Made by a program: the position numbers and the translations under genes. From contig CAOLHI010001479.1 in the NCBI GenBank assembly GCA_948474755.1, forward strand, positions 310,001-374,000: a stretch of 64,000 nt of DNA, read 5' to 3'. The stretch is from Ctenosaura bakeri. Taxonomy: Eukaryota > Chordata > Lepidosauria > Squamata > Iguanidae. A model generated the notes under the pieces. The model saw nothing but the letters and a program-made list of their open reading frames with translations. It made no database searches and was not told the DNA's origin. This document shows positions 46,750-59,900 of this stretch, in pieces (position 1 is the stretch's first letter; each line of letters starts with the position of its first letter).

Positions 46750-46922
46750 ATAGGTTGTTGTGGATTTTCTGGGCTTTGAGGTCGTGTTCTATTCATATTT
46801 TCTTCTGACATTTCGCCTGCATCTGTGGCTGGCATCTTCAGAGGATATGCTGCAGGCGAAACGTCAGGAGAAAATACTAATAGAACACAGCCTCAAAGCC
46901 TGGAAAACCCACAACAACCTAT
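46750..46922. repeat. Large palindromic interspersed repeat (72-bp arms)
   Basis: Arms 46750-46821 and 46851-46922 are imperfect inverted repeats (ataggttgttgtggNttttc outward) around a 29-base loop. Each arm ends inward with the 'gcaggcgaaaNgtcag' motif on one strand. It has no ORF and no visible target duplication. The family is familiar as a dispersed vertebrate repeat, but I cannot name it with confidence; a Penelope-like or retrozyme origin is possible. Confidence 0.75.
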
Positions 46923-49900
46923 GGATTCCGGCTGTGAAAGCCTTCAACTTTACAAATGGTGTTGAGTTTACTCAATAGGACTTAACTTTTAATAGCTATG
47001 CATAGGATTGCCCTGTGAGCTAGCATTAATTGTCACCTCTGTTGCCTTCTTGAGACTAAAGCTCCTGTAAAATTCATCAGATTTATCAGATTTTGGAAGG
47101 AAAACATTTGTTTGGATTATAACTCCCAGCCAGCTGAAGGATTACAATTCTTCTCTTTATCTGTATCACCTGAATTTTATCACCTTACAGTTCTAACTTT
47201 ATCATTTTTCTTCTATTTTTATTTAACAAATAAAAACTTTTCAGGTCTCTTGTCCTCTCCTATCCAGGATTTACTTTTCTTTATATAGCAGGATACAGTT
47301 CACATTCTATATAAATGAGAATGACAGCAGTAGCAGCAGTTTCAAAAAGAAATTCTTCTAGATAAATTGAGATTATTGTCAGCATAAATTAGTTGCCTTT
47401 ACTATGCATTTACAGATATCACACAGGTATTTGCAAAAGTTGGGTTTTCTTCTGTACTAGTTACATCTTTAAGAGCACCAGGATTATGTCTGATTATTAA
47501 GAGTTCAGGTGAGCAACAATCCAAAGTAGTTGTAAAACCTAGAGTTGAGAGCACACTGGTATCAGTCAAGCAGTCTCTTGGCATTACAGCACCCCATATT
47601 CTAGCAAGACTCCTTGTCCTTTTCCTTTTTTTAAAAAAAAAAATTAACACAAGACTGAATTTTTGTTCTCAGCTTTGGGCACCTCGAATGTCCTGTCAAC
47701 ATGCTGTATGGGTAAACCTCCACTCCTACTATCTAGCACAATTAGGTCCCATAGCAGGAGAAAGACAGGGTGTAAAATTAACAAACAAATATATAAAACC
47801 CCCAGAGTTTGCTGAACTAAGTCCACCCAAGCATCCCATAAAGACATGTCTAGCACAATGATCTCTGTCATTGCTTACTCTGCAGTCAAAATGAATGCCT
47901 TTGCTTCCCTGTACATAGACTGAATCTTATTTCTCTTTCTGAACATTAATTGTGATTACTGTTCTCATTTCTTTCTATCTGTTTGGAAGAGATGATGGGA
48001 ATCCTCATGAACATGAACTCCAGTGCCAGGCACAAGAACAAGTACATTGTGGCCATTGGCATGCTACAGAAATGAAGAAGATTGCAGAAAATGTATATTA
48101 GACTACATATTGTCATACTGTGACCTCTGTTGAATTGCTATTTAGTTTATTCTTGACCCTTCTGCTCCCCCTCCACGGGCCAAAAAAAGACCAAACAACA
48201 TTTTTATCAGTGTATTTTCTTCTATGACAATAAGAAATTCATAAGCCAAGCACAGATAACTGGTATAGAAGTGGTTCAGACCAAACAAGACAAAAGCTGT
48301 TATAAGTCATCCTACCTCTTTTTATGAAATGACAAATGTGACATCCTTGGGTCTAATATCTAAGAGGAATTATTACAAATGCTACCCCACCTTTAAACTA
48401 ATTCACCAAGCTACCACCACAAGGCAAAGATGTATAAAGAAAAGACAAGACAAAAATATGACAGCCAAGAGGTGACGCCACTCCAGCAAGCACAGTACAA
48501 TGTCTGATTTCAGAAAAGGTGATCCTGCACTTGTAAAGCAGCCAGTGATCCAAAACCATTTGTCAGAAAGAGGATGATAGGAAGTCTGTGGAGAGTGATG
48601 GCTGTGTAATCATTTGGAACTCATCATTCTTGATGACAGACAAGACTTTGGTGAAGGCAACAGAAAGGAAGAAGTAGAAGGAAAAAGAAACTGAGTCCAG
48701 GGGTTGTGGTACATGTACATTTGGAGGCGCACACAGCAAAATATTATAAGTGCCTACGGCATCAAATCATTAAATGTATAATACAATGATGATACAAAGA
48801 GAGAATGAGTGTTTGATTAGACATTAATTGTTAGGTTGGAACACAGACAAATGAACACGTTACTGACCTTCAGCAGTTAGCAGAAATTATAGGAAAGAGG
48901 AAGATTTCAGGTAATTCACTTAAGTTCCTGTAAGAGGTTATAAAATGTACAGTAGTCCACTTCCATCTAACAAAAAGTTTCCAGCCCAGGATCAAATATT
49001 CTTGTGCTAGTGAACCTTTCCATATGAGGGAGTGACCTATGTGTTAAGATGCTCTATATAGTGTCTGCAATCCTACATGGCTCAGTATAGCATAGCATAG
49101 CATAGCATAGCATAGCATAGCATAGCATAGTAGGTCCTCATGTAGAACTGTAGTACTTTGTGCTATTTACCAACCCCCTGGATATACCATAGAGCTGCTG
49201 AAGCCCCTGTGGCCATTCTGTGCCTGGTGGAGTGAGAGAAGGATCACAGAAGCATCTGGTTATGTTCTTCCAGCCAGGTGTAAGGTGATTGCATCATCCA
49301 CTGAGGTCCACTGGGGTCCCCGGCACTCTTAGAATCTGATGTAATCATTTCACATTTGGTTATGGAGACGTTACTCTACAATCCCTCCCTTCAGTTCTGC
49401 ACTAGGCATGGAATAGCTGAAGCAGGGCTTCAGAGAATCTGTGGTGGGAGTAGGGATACTGATTGCTGAGGAAGGGAACACCAACCTCCCCAGCAACCAT
49501 AAATACAGATACACAGGCAAAAAGTTAATTTATGCTTGTGTGAGCCAGTAACAAAATGCTGGTCATTACCAGAACCACACAAATGGAAGCTATTTCAAAC
49601 CTGTCTCTACAGCATGAATGGTACCCATCTGTGACCTCTTAAATAAATGTTCCATCTAGTCATCTTTCTCCTATTTAAAAATCACATGGGGGGGGGAGGA
49701 GGGAGTTATTGAGTACATTTAGAAGAAACTTTACTAAGTACCTTTTTTGACTAAATCTGGTCTATTCAATATTCAAAACAAATGTTTGATCTTAGGAAGC
49801 ATTTTTTTTTTGGCATTTTCACTAAACTGATCATGCAATTGCTTATAATTATCAAGAAGAAATGAGCCTCCAGGGCTGAAAGTGTTGTGTTTTGCAATGT

Positions 49901-52514
49901 CAAGAAGGTTGTTTTCAGTGCACAATTCAAATGCTGCCCACACCCCCAATCTGGCAACCTTTAACATGGAAGAGCAGCTACCCTCCATCACAGACACCCA
50001 AGGACTAGTACTAGAACTGATATAGAGCAGTGGTAAGTGACTGCAGTGGGTATGGAGCCCAATTTTCTGTCCCTGAGCCCTTCTGGACTTCCAAAAATGT
50101 TGAAAAAAATCAAACAATTCTGGTTTTGAAAAAAAGAAGAAATAGAACAGTCCCATACTATTTCTAGAAAAGCCAATGAACACTGCCCCCTCCCCAAAAG
50201 GAACACAGTTTGGGACTCCAGAGAGTCCATCCTTGATCTAGAGGCTCCACAGACCTCCACCCTCTTCTCATGTGACCACTTTTATTTGCAAAAGGGAGAA
50301 GAAAGTGTCTGAAGGGCACATATGCTGGAATTCCATGTGAATGGGTGTTAGCCTCCTCCATCACCATGGAAGGTTGTGTTATCAGTGATTTATGAACCAG
50401 CTCTGCTCAGATAACACATGAACCATGTTATTACATCTGTACAGAATGTAATTCAACCACTGCATCATTCTGTTGCCTTCTGTCATGCTGTCATTCAGTA
50501 TGGTCCCTGGAACTTCTATCACGTAGCCCAAATCAGAGTTTTCAATTTTGCTCTTAAAATTTCCTTTAAATAAAAAATCAGTTGCAGAAGAATAGGGGAA
50601 GCATAACAGCCTTGTTGCCATTCCCTGGCAGATACAAAAGAATCTGCCCCCTGCTTTGTTTACAAGGTGAAATGCCATCAATCAGAATGCAGAATGCATG
50701 AAATCAACCTTTGAGTAACATTGAAATTACATTTCAAAGTTTACCTTAGTTCCTTGAAGGGGTCTGCCCTGACATTGGGAGTTTCTATGGATTTAGGGAA
50801 CACTGTGCCTTCTGCTCCTGAAATCACAAAACAGAAACACAAATTGTAGATATTATAAACTTTTAGAAGGGGCATGGTGCTCAAATCACAATGTGACATA
50901 TTTTATCACTGATCAAATGGCAGCCCTTAATACATGCTATATTCTTATTGATATCCTGAGTAAGACTAGTGAGCCCCATATCCTCAATATAGTTGGCCAA
51001 CTTTTCAATGCAGGAACAGATTTTCTGTTTGCAAGGGGTAAAACCATGCTGAGTGGGGCATCCTAGGAGTTGCAGTCCAAAAAAGTAATATTTTCAAGCT
51101 CTCCATATGATTGCAGTGCAGGTCACAAGCTGATCCCAATGATTATTCCCAAAGAACAGGAAAACATTCCAGTGAAATTGTTAAGGTGTGCACATTAACC
51201 TTGTTCCTCCTGCAAAGTGATTCTCCCAGAGGGAGGAAAAGATCTCCTATGATGTCAGCTGTTCATATAAAAACAGCTTTTCCACCCCAAAACCTGATCT
51301 TGTATATGCACCTACATGTGTGTCGGCGGAGGTGGGGAGGAACACTAAAACTAAGTTATAATAAGTTATCCTCCCAGTCAGTCTTGGTTATTTCTCTGCT
51401 ACACCAGAAGGGGGAAGAGAGCAAATTTTTTGGTAGAAGCAAGCAGAGCATCTATTTTCACTTACTCTCTCCAATTCCAAATCCATTCTGGTTTCCCAAA
51501 ATTTGTCCCATACACTATTGCCTCCTCAATCCAAATATGTGAGCTCACAGGTGATTTATTGATTCCTTCCAGCTATGAGAACAGAAGCTAAGAATGGGGT
51601 AGTCATCACATTCAGCTCACTGAGTGTAAATCCACCTTCAGCCAGCTGGTTCATTTGACTCTCACTCTCCTCTGACATCTTTATTAATACAATGTCAGTT
51701 GCCCTGGATCACCATTTGAACCATAGGTGCTGTGATGAGGATAAAAGGAAAGTGTACAAATCATTTTGTTTTCAGAACAAAAAAAGTGTTGTCTTGATGG
51801 GAAATTATAAAATGTTCTGGATCGCTGAACATGAATATTAAAACATAGAGAAAGATGTCTTCTTATTTACTTAGCTTAAAAATATATGTAGCCATTATTA
51901 TCATTACATTTGGAACCAGGAATGAAAATTTATTTTGTTATTCACATAAAAATGAATAATTTCAAAAGTTTTCTCCCTACTGGACAAACTTTTAAAAGTC
52001 CCCCCCCCACATTTTGTACATTTTTTTAAAACTGTATTTGCATTTCAGGATTTATTTTTTTTTGAAAAATTGCTCATTTAGCCATGGTTTTGCTCTAAAC
52101 ACATGCACAGAATACACAGTGAACAAAGCTTTTCATAAATTAATTTTTGCCAAGAAATCTTGAAATTAGAAGACTGTAATTGACCATTTACTCAATGGAG
52201 TGTCTTGGTCTGTTGAGACACCTTTTCTTCTCAATGGTAAGAAAATTTGACAATATTCTTTATATCCCTAACAAACTTTTTCAGTTGCATTAGTACATTC
52301 TCTGATACAAAATAGTGAGCAATGCTCAGCAGGAAACAGAGCAGAACCAAAGATCATGGGAAAATTTGACCTAGAATCAAGAAATACTGAGCAATCATTT
52401 CAGAAGTTGAAATAAAGCAGTATCAGGAGGAGAAAATCTATTCTGCTTAACATTCTGTTGTGTGCATGTCTGGTTTTTAAAAATATTTGTGTGTGTATAG
52501 AGAAAAGGAACCCC
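46923..52514. other. Unannotated AT-rich stretch
   Basis: Apart from the CATAG array at 49086-49130 and poly-purine or poly-T runs (for example near 49685 and 49800), nothing is recognised. ORFs up to 143 codons (51111-51542) carry no recognisable domain. Confidence 0.45.
49086..49130. repeat. (CATAG)n microsatellite
   Basis: A TATAG unit followed by eight perfect CATAG pentamers. Confidence 0.97.
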
Positions 52515-53290
52515 CTAAGACATTTATTGATTTATTTTATATATTTTAACTTGAAACCTAACGGATTCCAAAGGGATGTCCAATAAAAATAGAATATAAT
52601 GAAACTATACAATATATCAAACAACAGTAAGAAAAAAAATTCACAAAGCCATAAAACTAGCAGGCAGAACAGATTTAAAAGGTTGACGAAATCAAAATCT
52701 TGATTTCAGGCTGAAAAGATTGTAGCATCAATGCTATTCCAACTTCTTCACAGACGGCCTTCCAAAATTGAGGTGCGATCTCAGAAAAGTCCCTCTCCTG
52801 TCGTATGTACCATGTACACCATACCTCAGCAAATGAGGCTATTCAAAGAAATGCCTCATCTCATGTTCTTAATAAACATGCAGAACTGTATGGGAGCAAG
52901 TGCTCCCAAGCTGTTTAGGCTTTAAAAGTAAATCCTAGCATCTTGAATTGGGCTTTAAAGTGAGTAGAAACCCAATGTAATTCATTAAACATTGGTGTAC
53001 TATCACTCCAGCAAACTAAGTCAGAATTCTAGCTACTGAATTCTGAACTAATTGAAGTCTCAGAATCATCTTCAAGGACAATCCCACACACAACACATTA
53101 CAACAACTAACCAGGAAGCTATCAGAGTATGGAACACTGGTCAGGCTAATCCTATCTAGGAATGGATAAACTAGTGAAGAGTTGGTAAAAGAAACTCCAC
53201 ACCACTGAAAGAACCTGGGTCTCTCATGACAAGGATCACCCCAACATTTGATACTTGTTCCTTCAGGTGTAGTGTAAACCTACCCTAAAT
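52515..53290 (-). mobile_element. L2-like LINE 3' region, antisense, decayed
   Basis: Starts with AT-rich antisense tail sequence ('tttattgatttattttat'). It continues with passages typical of a long squamate LINE 3' region read in antisense: 'aaactagcaggcagaacag', 'ttccaaaattgaggtgcgat', 'gaactaattgaagtctcag', 'cacattacaacaactaacc'. Assignment to L2 is from memory of the consensus wording, so tentative. Confidence 0.42.
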
Positions 53291-53771
53291 TGAGGTGCAA
53301 TGCAAACCTGTTGATCTGCCAGGCCTTAGCACCCACATTCATTCTGTCTGGTCAAGATTCAATCTTAATTTATTAGACTTCACTGATTACTGCATCTATA
53401 CAATATTTCACAACTTCCATGGTGCTACCTGATCCTGGTAATAAATAGGACTAAAGGCAGAATAAGCTGAACAGCTACTCAGCAGCAGTAGTAGTGGGGG
53501 GTGACACTGGTGGAAAGACTTTCAGGGACAATGGTAGTGACACCATATCTAATACTTGTTAGTATTGCTCAGAAGGAGATACCAATAAATCTCTTTTATT
53601 ATATAAACCATATGACGACACAATCCAAAATGAAACAACAGACAGTGCCAGAAGCTGAAACTCTCAGGTTAGAAGATATTCAGTGAGCTAGTGGAGTACA
53701 GCAGAGGACAACTGTGAGTAGCACTGTGGCTAACATCATGATTGAGCACGAGCTGAAAGGAGGCTCAGCAG
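53291..53771. other. Unannotated stretch
   Basis: No gene or repeat recognised. Confidence 0.4.
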
Positions 53772-54010
53772 TATTTATTTATTTATTTATTTGTATCCCG
53801 CCTCTCCATATGGATCGAGGTGGCGAACAACTTAGAAATAGCATGTATTTCAAAACATTTCTATATATGCCCCCAACAAGCTGGGTATTCATTTTGCCGA
53901 CCTGTGAAAGGATGGAAGGTTGAGTCAACCTTGGAGCCCGGCAGGATCGAACTCACAACCTTGTGGGTTGTAGTACTGGCATTTAACCACTGCGCCACCA
54001 GGGCTCCTGG
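53772..54010 (-). mobile_element. Sauria-type tRNA SINE, antisense
   Basis: Reads, on plus, from the antisense tail (tatttatttatttatttg, 'cccgcctctccatatgga') through 'caagctgggtattcattttg', 'cgaactcacaaccttgtggg' to the tRNA head 'accactgcgccaccagggct'. Head, body and tail modules are all present, so it is essentially full length. This family is characteristic of squamates and supports the lineage call. Confidence 0.85.
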
Positions 54011-54954
54011 TGGATGTACTCAGTTGATGTACTCAGAGTTTAAAGGAAAGTCTGAAGCTCCACAGCACATATTATAGGAACATGGAATATGAGAAGCATG
54101 AGTAAGAGAAAGCTAGACATAGTAAAACAAGAAATGGAACATATAAATATTGCAATCTTTGGGGTGAGTGAGCTAAAGTAGAGAGGAATGGGACATTTTG
54201 AGTCAGATAAATTACACAGTGTAATTTACATGGGAAATGAAAATCTAAGAAATATGGTGGTATAAATTGTGAGGAGGGATATAGCAAAAGCAGCCAAGGG
54301 ATAAAACGCAAAGTCTGACTGAAAAATATCAATAAGAGGAGATCAGTATAATCACAATTTAAGATTATGCCTTAGCCACAGAAGCACAAAAAGAAGGAAT
54401 TGAAAGATTCTATGTAGAAGTCCAGGAGGAAATTGATCACACACCAAAACAGGACTTCTCATTAATCATATGTGATTGGAATACAAAAGTAGGAAACAGA
54501 ACAGAAGCAAAGATTTGGCCTAGAATCAAGAAATGAAACAGGATAATAACTGATTGAATTTTGCAAGGCCAACAGTTTCTTCATTGCAAACACATTCTTC
54601 AAGCAATAAAAGAGATGACTGTATACATGAACATCACCTGATGGCTAATACAGAAATCAGATAAAACTACAAAATTGGAAAAACTCCATTCTCTCTGCAA
54701 AAACAAGACCAGGAGTAGATTGTGGCACAGATCATAAACTACTTTAATCAAAAATTAGAGTAAAGCTAAAGAAGAAGACTAAACCAACTATCATGCCAAA
54801 ACACAACCAGAAAAACATCCTCATAAAATCTAAAGATAATGTAAAAATAGATTCGCACTATAAGCCTAATTGGCCAGAACCCAGAACTTTGTACTGAAGC
54901 CAGGGGCACTATCAGGGAAGAACATCAGGGAATAATGCAGACTAAAAGAAATAG

Positions 54955-55047
54955 AAACCTCTTTGGGTTCCACCTTGAGAGAAAAGGTGGCATATTAATT
55001 CAATAAAGAAACAAACAAACAGACACACACACAAATAAATAAATAAA
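54955..55047 (+). mobile_element. Sauria SINE/BovB-type 3' tail inserted in the LINE
   Basis: Contains 'ttgggttccaccttgagaga', 'aaaggtggcatattaattc' and A-rich (CAAA)n/(AAAT)n ends, the familiar squamate SINE tail. LINE coding similarity resumes just after ('gtggatgacagatgaaact'). Confidence 0.68.
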
Positions 55048-55362
55048 GTGGATGACAGATGAAACTCTAATAGCAGTTAAGGACAGATGACAAGCAAAAG
55101 TAAAAAGGTACAGGAATAGAGTTGGATTCATAAATGCAACTGTTCAGCAACTTGTGCACAGGGGCAAAGAGAACTGTTATAATAAGCAATGCAGAGAAAC
55201 AGAAGATGACAACAAATAAGGAAGAACAAGAGTCCTCTTCCACAAGATCCAAGAAATCAAAGGGAAATTTAAATCCAGAGTGGGGGTGCTTTAGGACTAG
55301 CAGGCAAACACATTATATGACCAAGCAGAAATAAAAAGAAGATAGAAACAATACAGTGAAGC

Positions 55363-55425
55363 TCCCTCTCTCCCTCCCTCTCTCTTTCTTTGTCTCTCTC
55401 TCCCTCTCTCTCTCTCTCCATATAT
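55363..55425. repeat. (TC)n-rich low-complexity tract
   Basis: CTCTC/CCCTC units followed by a short TATA run, within the BovB-like LINE. Confidence 0.9.
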
Positions 55426-56965
55426 ATAAATGAAAGGTTGACAATTCCAGGAAGAATCATTTCAAGATGAACCTATAGTTTTAGAAAGTGAAGAAGATGT
55501 ATTTAGGGCACTTGGGAGAAATAAACAACCAGGAACAGTCTGCATATCAGTGAAGCTGATTCAAGCTACAGTTGTTTAGTTCCACTTAGTTCTAACTAAA
55601 ATCTGTCAACAAAAATCTGGGGGAAATGGCCCACAGATTTGAAATGTTCAATATACACTCCATTCTCCAAGAAAGGGGAGACCAGGGATTGCAGTAACCA
55701 GTGGATCATTGCATTAATGTCCCACACTAGCAAAGTGATGCTCAACATTCTACAACAAAAACTTTTATATATATGGATTGAAAAATTCCAAGGGTTGAGG
55801 AAGGGAAAAGGCACTAGGGACCATATTGAAAATATACATTGGATAATGGGGTGCACCAAATAATTTCAGAAGAAAATAAGCCTGTTCTTTATAGAATATA
55901 GCAAAGTCTTTGACTGTGTTGATCATGAAGAACTATGGATTTCTCTTAAAGAAATGGGTGTGTCATATTTGATTGCCCTGATGTGTAACCTGTATTCAGG
56001 ACAAGAGGGCAGAATATCAGGGCAGAATACAGAGAAATAGAATGGTTTCCCATTGGCAGGAGGGCCAGGCAAGGCTGCATTTTATCACGCTGTCTCGTTA
56101 AACTTGTATCCCGAACACATTGTACATAAAGTAGGATTAGCCTCTGAGGAAGGAGAATGAAAACTGGAGAAAGGAACATAAACAATTTAAGATATGCAGA
56201 TGGTACCATACTACCACAGAAAATAGCAAAGATTTGGAACAATTACTAAAGAAAATAAAGGGAAAAAAGTACAAAGGCAGGTTTAAGTTGAACAGTAAGA
56301 AAACAAAAATAATGACCACAGATTATTTACATAACTTTCAAGCAAATGGTGAAGACATTGAAATAGTAAAAGATTTTCCATCCCTTGGTTCAGTTGTTAA
56401 TCAGAATGCAGAATGCAGTCAAGAAATCAGAAAACTAGAACTTGGAGGGGCAGCAATGAAGGAACTAGACAAGATTCTCAAGAGTCAAGATATACCATTG
56501 AATATGAACATTAGGATTGCCCATGCCACTGTATTTCCATTTTCTATGTATGGTTGTGAAAGCTAGACAGTGAAGAAAGCTGATAGGAAGACAAATAACA
56601 CAAAGGAAATGTGGTGCCGGAAAAAGAGTTCTACAGATACTATGAATTGCTAAAAAGACAAATAAGTCCTAAAGTAAATTAAGCATGAACTCTCCCTAGA
56701 AACCTAGATGGCTAAATTAAAGTTATCATACTTTGGCCACATCATGAGAAGATGTGCGTCATTAGAAAAGGCAATAATGCTTAGTGAGGTAGAAGGAAGT
56801 AGGAAAAGAGAAAGACCCCATTACAAATGGATAGACTCCATCAAGAAAGCCACAACCTTGAGTCTGCCAAGCCTGAGCAGTGATGACAGGGTGATTTGGT
56901 GGTCTCTCGTTTCATAAAGTCACAATAAGTCAAAATTGATTTGACAACAGCTAACAACAAAGATT

Positions 56966-59900
56966 AAAGCTTACTGAATCTGCAAAGGCCAAAGGACTGA
57001 ACAGAAATCATCCAGAATGTGACTTTCTGAAACTGGCCCTGCAGATATGAGTAGAGCTGTCATATCAAATGCTCTGTGGCTCTGAGAATTGTTTTAGGAG
57101 ATAGGTCACAATCATGACTGGGGGCCTTGCCTATCCACTACATGCACATATCTCTACCAGAAGTACTACAGCATTAATACAAATCTGCTGCGGAAGGGGA
57201 GAAACCATGAGGAGAAAAGTAGCGGTGATGGTGTGCAAGCTTAACCTTTTGACCTGGTCACTCATTCTTTTCTCAAGATAACTCCACTTTATTATCCTGT
57301 GCTTTGTTCCAAAGGGGATTTTTACACTGTCATTAAAAACATATTGGTGAGGGGACCCAGAGCTCTCATTGTCATATCTAATATGCTTATTGGCTTACCA
57401 CTTCATTAAGAAGGGGAATCTGGAGGTAGCTTTAGGACTGGAATATTTAAGACTTCAATCTGCTCTTGTCACAGCAAGGTCAATTGGCATTCTTCTTGAT
57501 GGCACACCATCTGGCATGCCATGAGTCCTATGGGTATCTGCTTCAGGCCTAAATAAGGCATGGCAAGGTTCACAGAATATACTTTAATGAAAAAGAAATA
57601 TAGGAGGCACTAGCATGCATTCCTTTGCCTTGGAGAAGAGTGATTGTGCCTAAATGTGTACTCCATTGCATCAGATCCACTCTTCTTCTGTTATTAATTT
57701 ATTCTTATACATTGTTTTTGTTCAAAAGTTGGTTCTGGATTCAGTTCCAGAACAACTGAAATTTTAAAAGCTAATTCCAGAGCAAGACTTAAGCAAGGTT
57801 CAGAAAACCTTGCAACTAGGTGTGAACTAGCTTATTTGGGGAAATTTAAATTCTTATATTATATGGTCCAAAATGGCTTTTGTTTAGCAAACAGGCAGAG
57901 ACAATTTAAGAGCTCTAATTTGACTAGCCATTTGAAAGCTTTTCTTTTGGAATGTGGAACTGGAAAACTGTAGCAATTTTACACAGCTAGAGACATTACA
58001 GGGTTTAATCTTTGTACATATAAGCAATCTATAAAGAAACACATTCTTTACACAAATACAATCTTTGACCATGACTATAATAACCATAGAATACTATCCC
58101 TTACTATTTCTGCCTCAGAGAACTGCAGTCTCAAAGGTAACTTTCATCCTTTCTGCAAGGTGTTGAAAAGCTTGCTACGGCTGGCCTAAGATATTTTGCC
58201 GCTTGGGGGAAAGAACAAGATGATGCCTTCTATCATTCTATGGACAGAAGCCAGCTGGACTAACAACTAACAACTTGCCAGCACTGACAATGGGACCCCA
58301 TCCTCCAATCCCATGTGAGGACAGTGGACTAACTACTGGGCTCAGGCAGGCCATGCCACATGGCTTACACAGTTCTGTCCTCCAACACTTTGACAATATT
58401 CCCTTCCTCAGCTCCTTCTTGCTCCTCTGTCCCCAAAACCCCTTTGAATGCCAACCTGAGGCAATTTTCAGATGACACTGAGCAGCAAACAGTGTTTTCC
58501 CATTCAAATGAACTAGATAGTACCACTCCCATTCAAATTCTTTTAGCATCTGAGGCAGAAAATTCTATCAGCACCCTTCCTACTTTCCATGGCAGTGAAA
58601 GATTACAGCTATGATCCTGTATAAACCTGGTGAAGGGTAAAGTTCGGTCACTACCTAAGTAGAGTTAATGTAAGAAAGGGGAATGGAGGGACCCAGCCTG
58701 GCAGAAGCACCAGAGAACTCTCTTGATACCCCCTCAGGGCCAACGCTGCTTTTTTTTGGACTAGGGGCGTAAACCTACACTTGGGCACCATATAGCAGCT
58801 GCTGCACTACTGAGCAAACCTCTTGTGGGAAAAGGCACTGGACAGCATTGGACACAATGCTGTAATGATCTGAAGGCTCTGATAAAAAGCAGATTCACAG
58901 ATATAATTTGCAGGTACGTTAGCACAAATCTGCAATGGGATTCCACCATACGATAATGATCCCCGTTTGATGGCTAACCATTTTATGCCTTTTTGTGACA
59001 CATAAAATCTGTTGCCTGAAGAAACTATCTCACTCTCCCTAAGGGTAGGCCCATCCCTGGTGTTTTATCAAGCCCCAACATACAGTTGTTTCCCTAGGTA
59101 TTGGTTTTATGTGCTCTTGATTTATTCTTACTGAGGCCCCAAAATACATTGCCTCACTTTCCTGAACTGCAGAGATGAATCCTACTTACCTTCTGGAAGC
59201 CTCAACATTGCCCTTGCTCACTATGATACAGATAAACTACAAATAAAGTTCATAGCTGCATCCCTTGCAGATCATGTGCTCTGCTATTGTTATGCAGACT
59301 ATAAAATATTCAAGACCAAATAGCATATCAGGCCATAAGATACTTAATATAGAATTCATCTTTTGGGGAGGGGGTCTGGCAGTGAGCAGAGAAACCAAGA
59401 AACTATTTTATTATTACTCTTTGATCTTTTTCAGACAGAAAAGAAAACTCAGTTGTTAAATCAACAACTGTTATCTCTTTTGCCATTGAAAACATTTCTC
59501 CATCTGTTGTGAACAACTTGAAATGAAAAAGCTTTTTTCTTTGGAAAATCCAGAAAGTATTATTTTCAATGAAGCAATTGATTTCAGAGATGTATCCTTA
59601 CACATCTAGAATGTACTAGATAAAGATAGACGACAGCTAGGATGTCATGTGCATTTACACCTATGGTATGTTCCATGAAAATAAATTATTCTCCTCTTTT
59701 ACTATCTGTAAAAAAGAAGTTTGATTAAAACCCAACCCTAGCAAATCTTTCTTGTGGCACTATGTAATTTACCAGCAATAAATGTTCATAAACACTCTGA
59801 GTGGAAAATCCATAAAGCTATTTCAGCTTTATTTTAAGTTCCATTTAATGCCCCTCAAAAATTATTTCATCAATGTGTGTTCCATTTACTGGCTTTCTGC

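Larger units (their letters stand above)
54050..56965 (+). pseudogene. RTE/BovB-like LINE, long but decayed
   Basis: Near full-length in order. An apurinic endonuclease start near 54080 (GTWNMRSMSKRKLDIVKQE, then GVSELK) is followed by the middle region after 55050. RT comes next (DHIENIHWIM, KVFDCVDHEELW...LKEMG about 55820-55960), with a catalytic block near 56190 reading YADGT, so the second aspartate of YADD is lost. The C-terminal part is at 56234-56566 (LNSKKTKIM, FPFSMYGCES) and 56708-56917 (LKLSYFGHIMRR, WIDSIKKA). The 3' end is 'cacaataagtcaaaattgat' with AACAACAA. Many stops and frameshifts, and a SINE tail and a TC tract interrupt it. Inactive. Confidence 0.78.

Noticed and set aside
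51111..51542. 143-codon plus-strand ORF
   Set aside because: Random-looking composition; no motif; surrounding DNA is non-coding in character.
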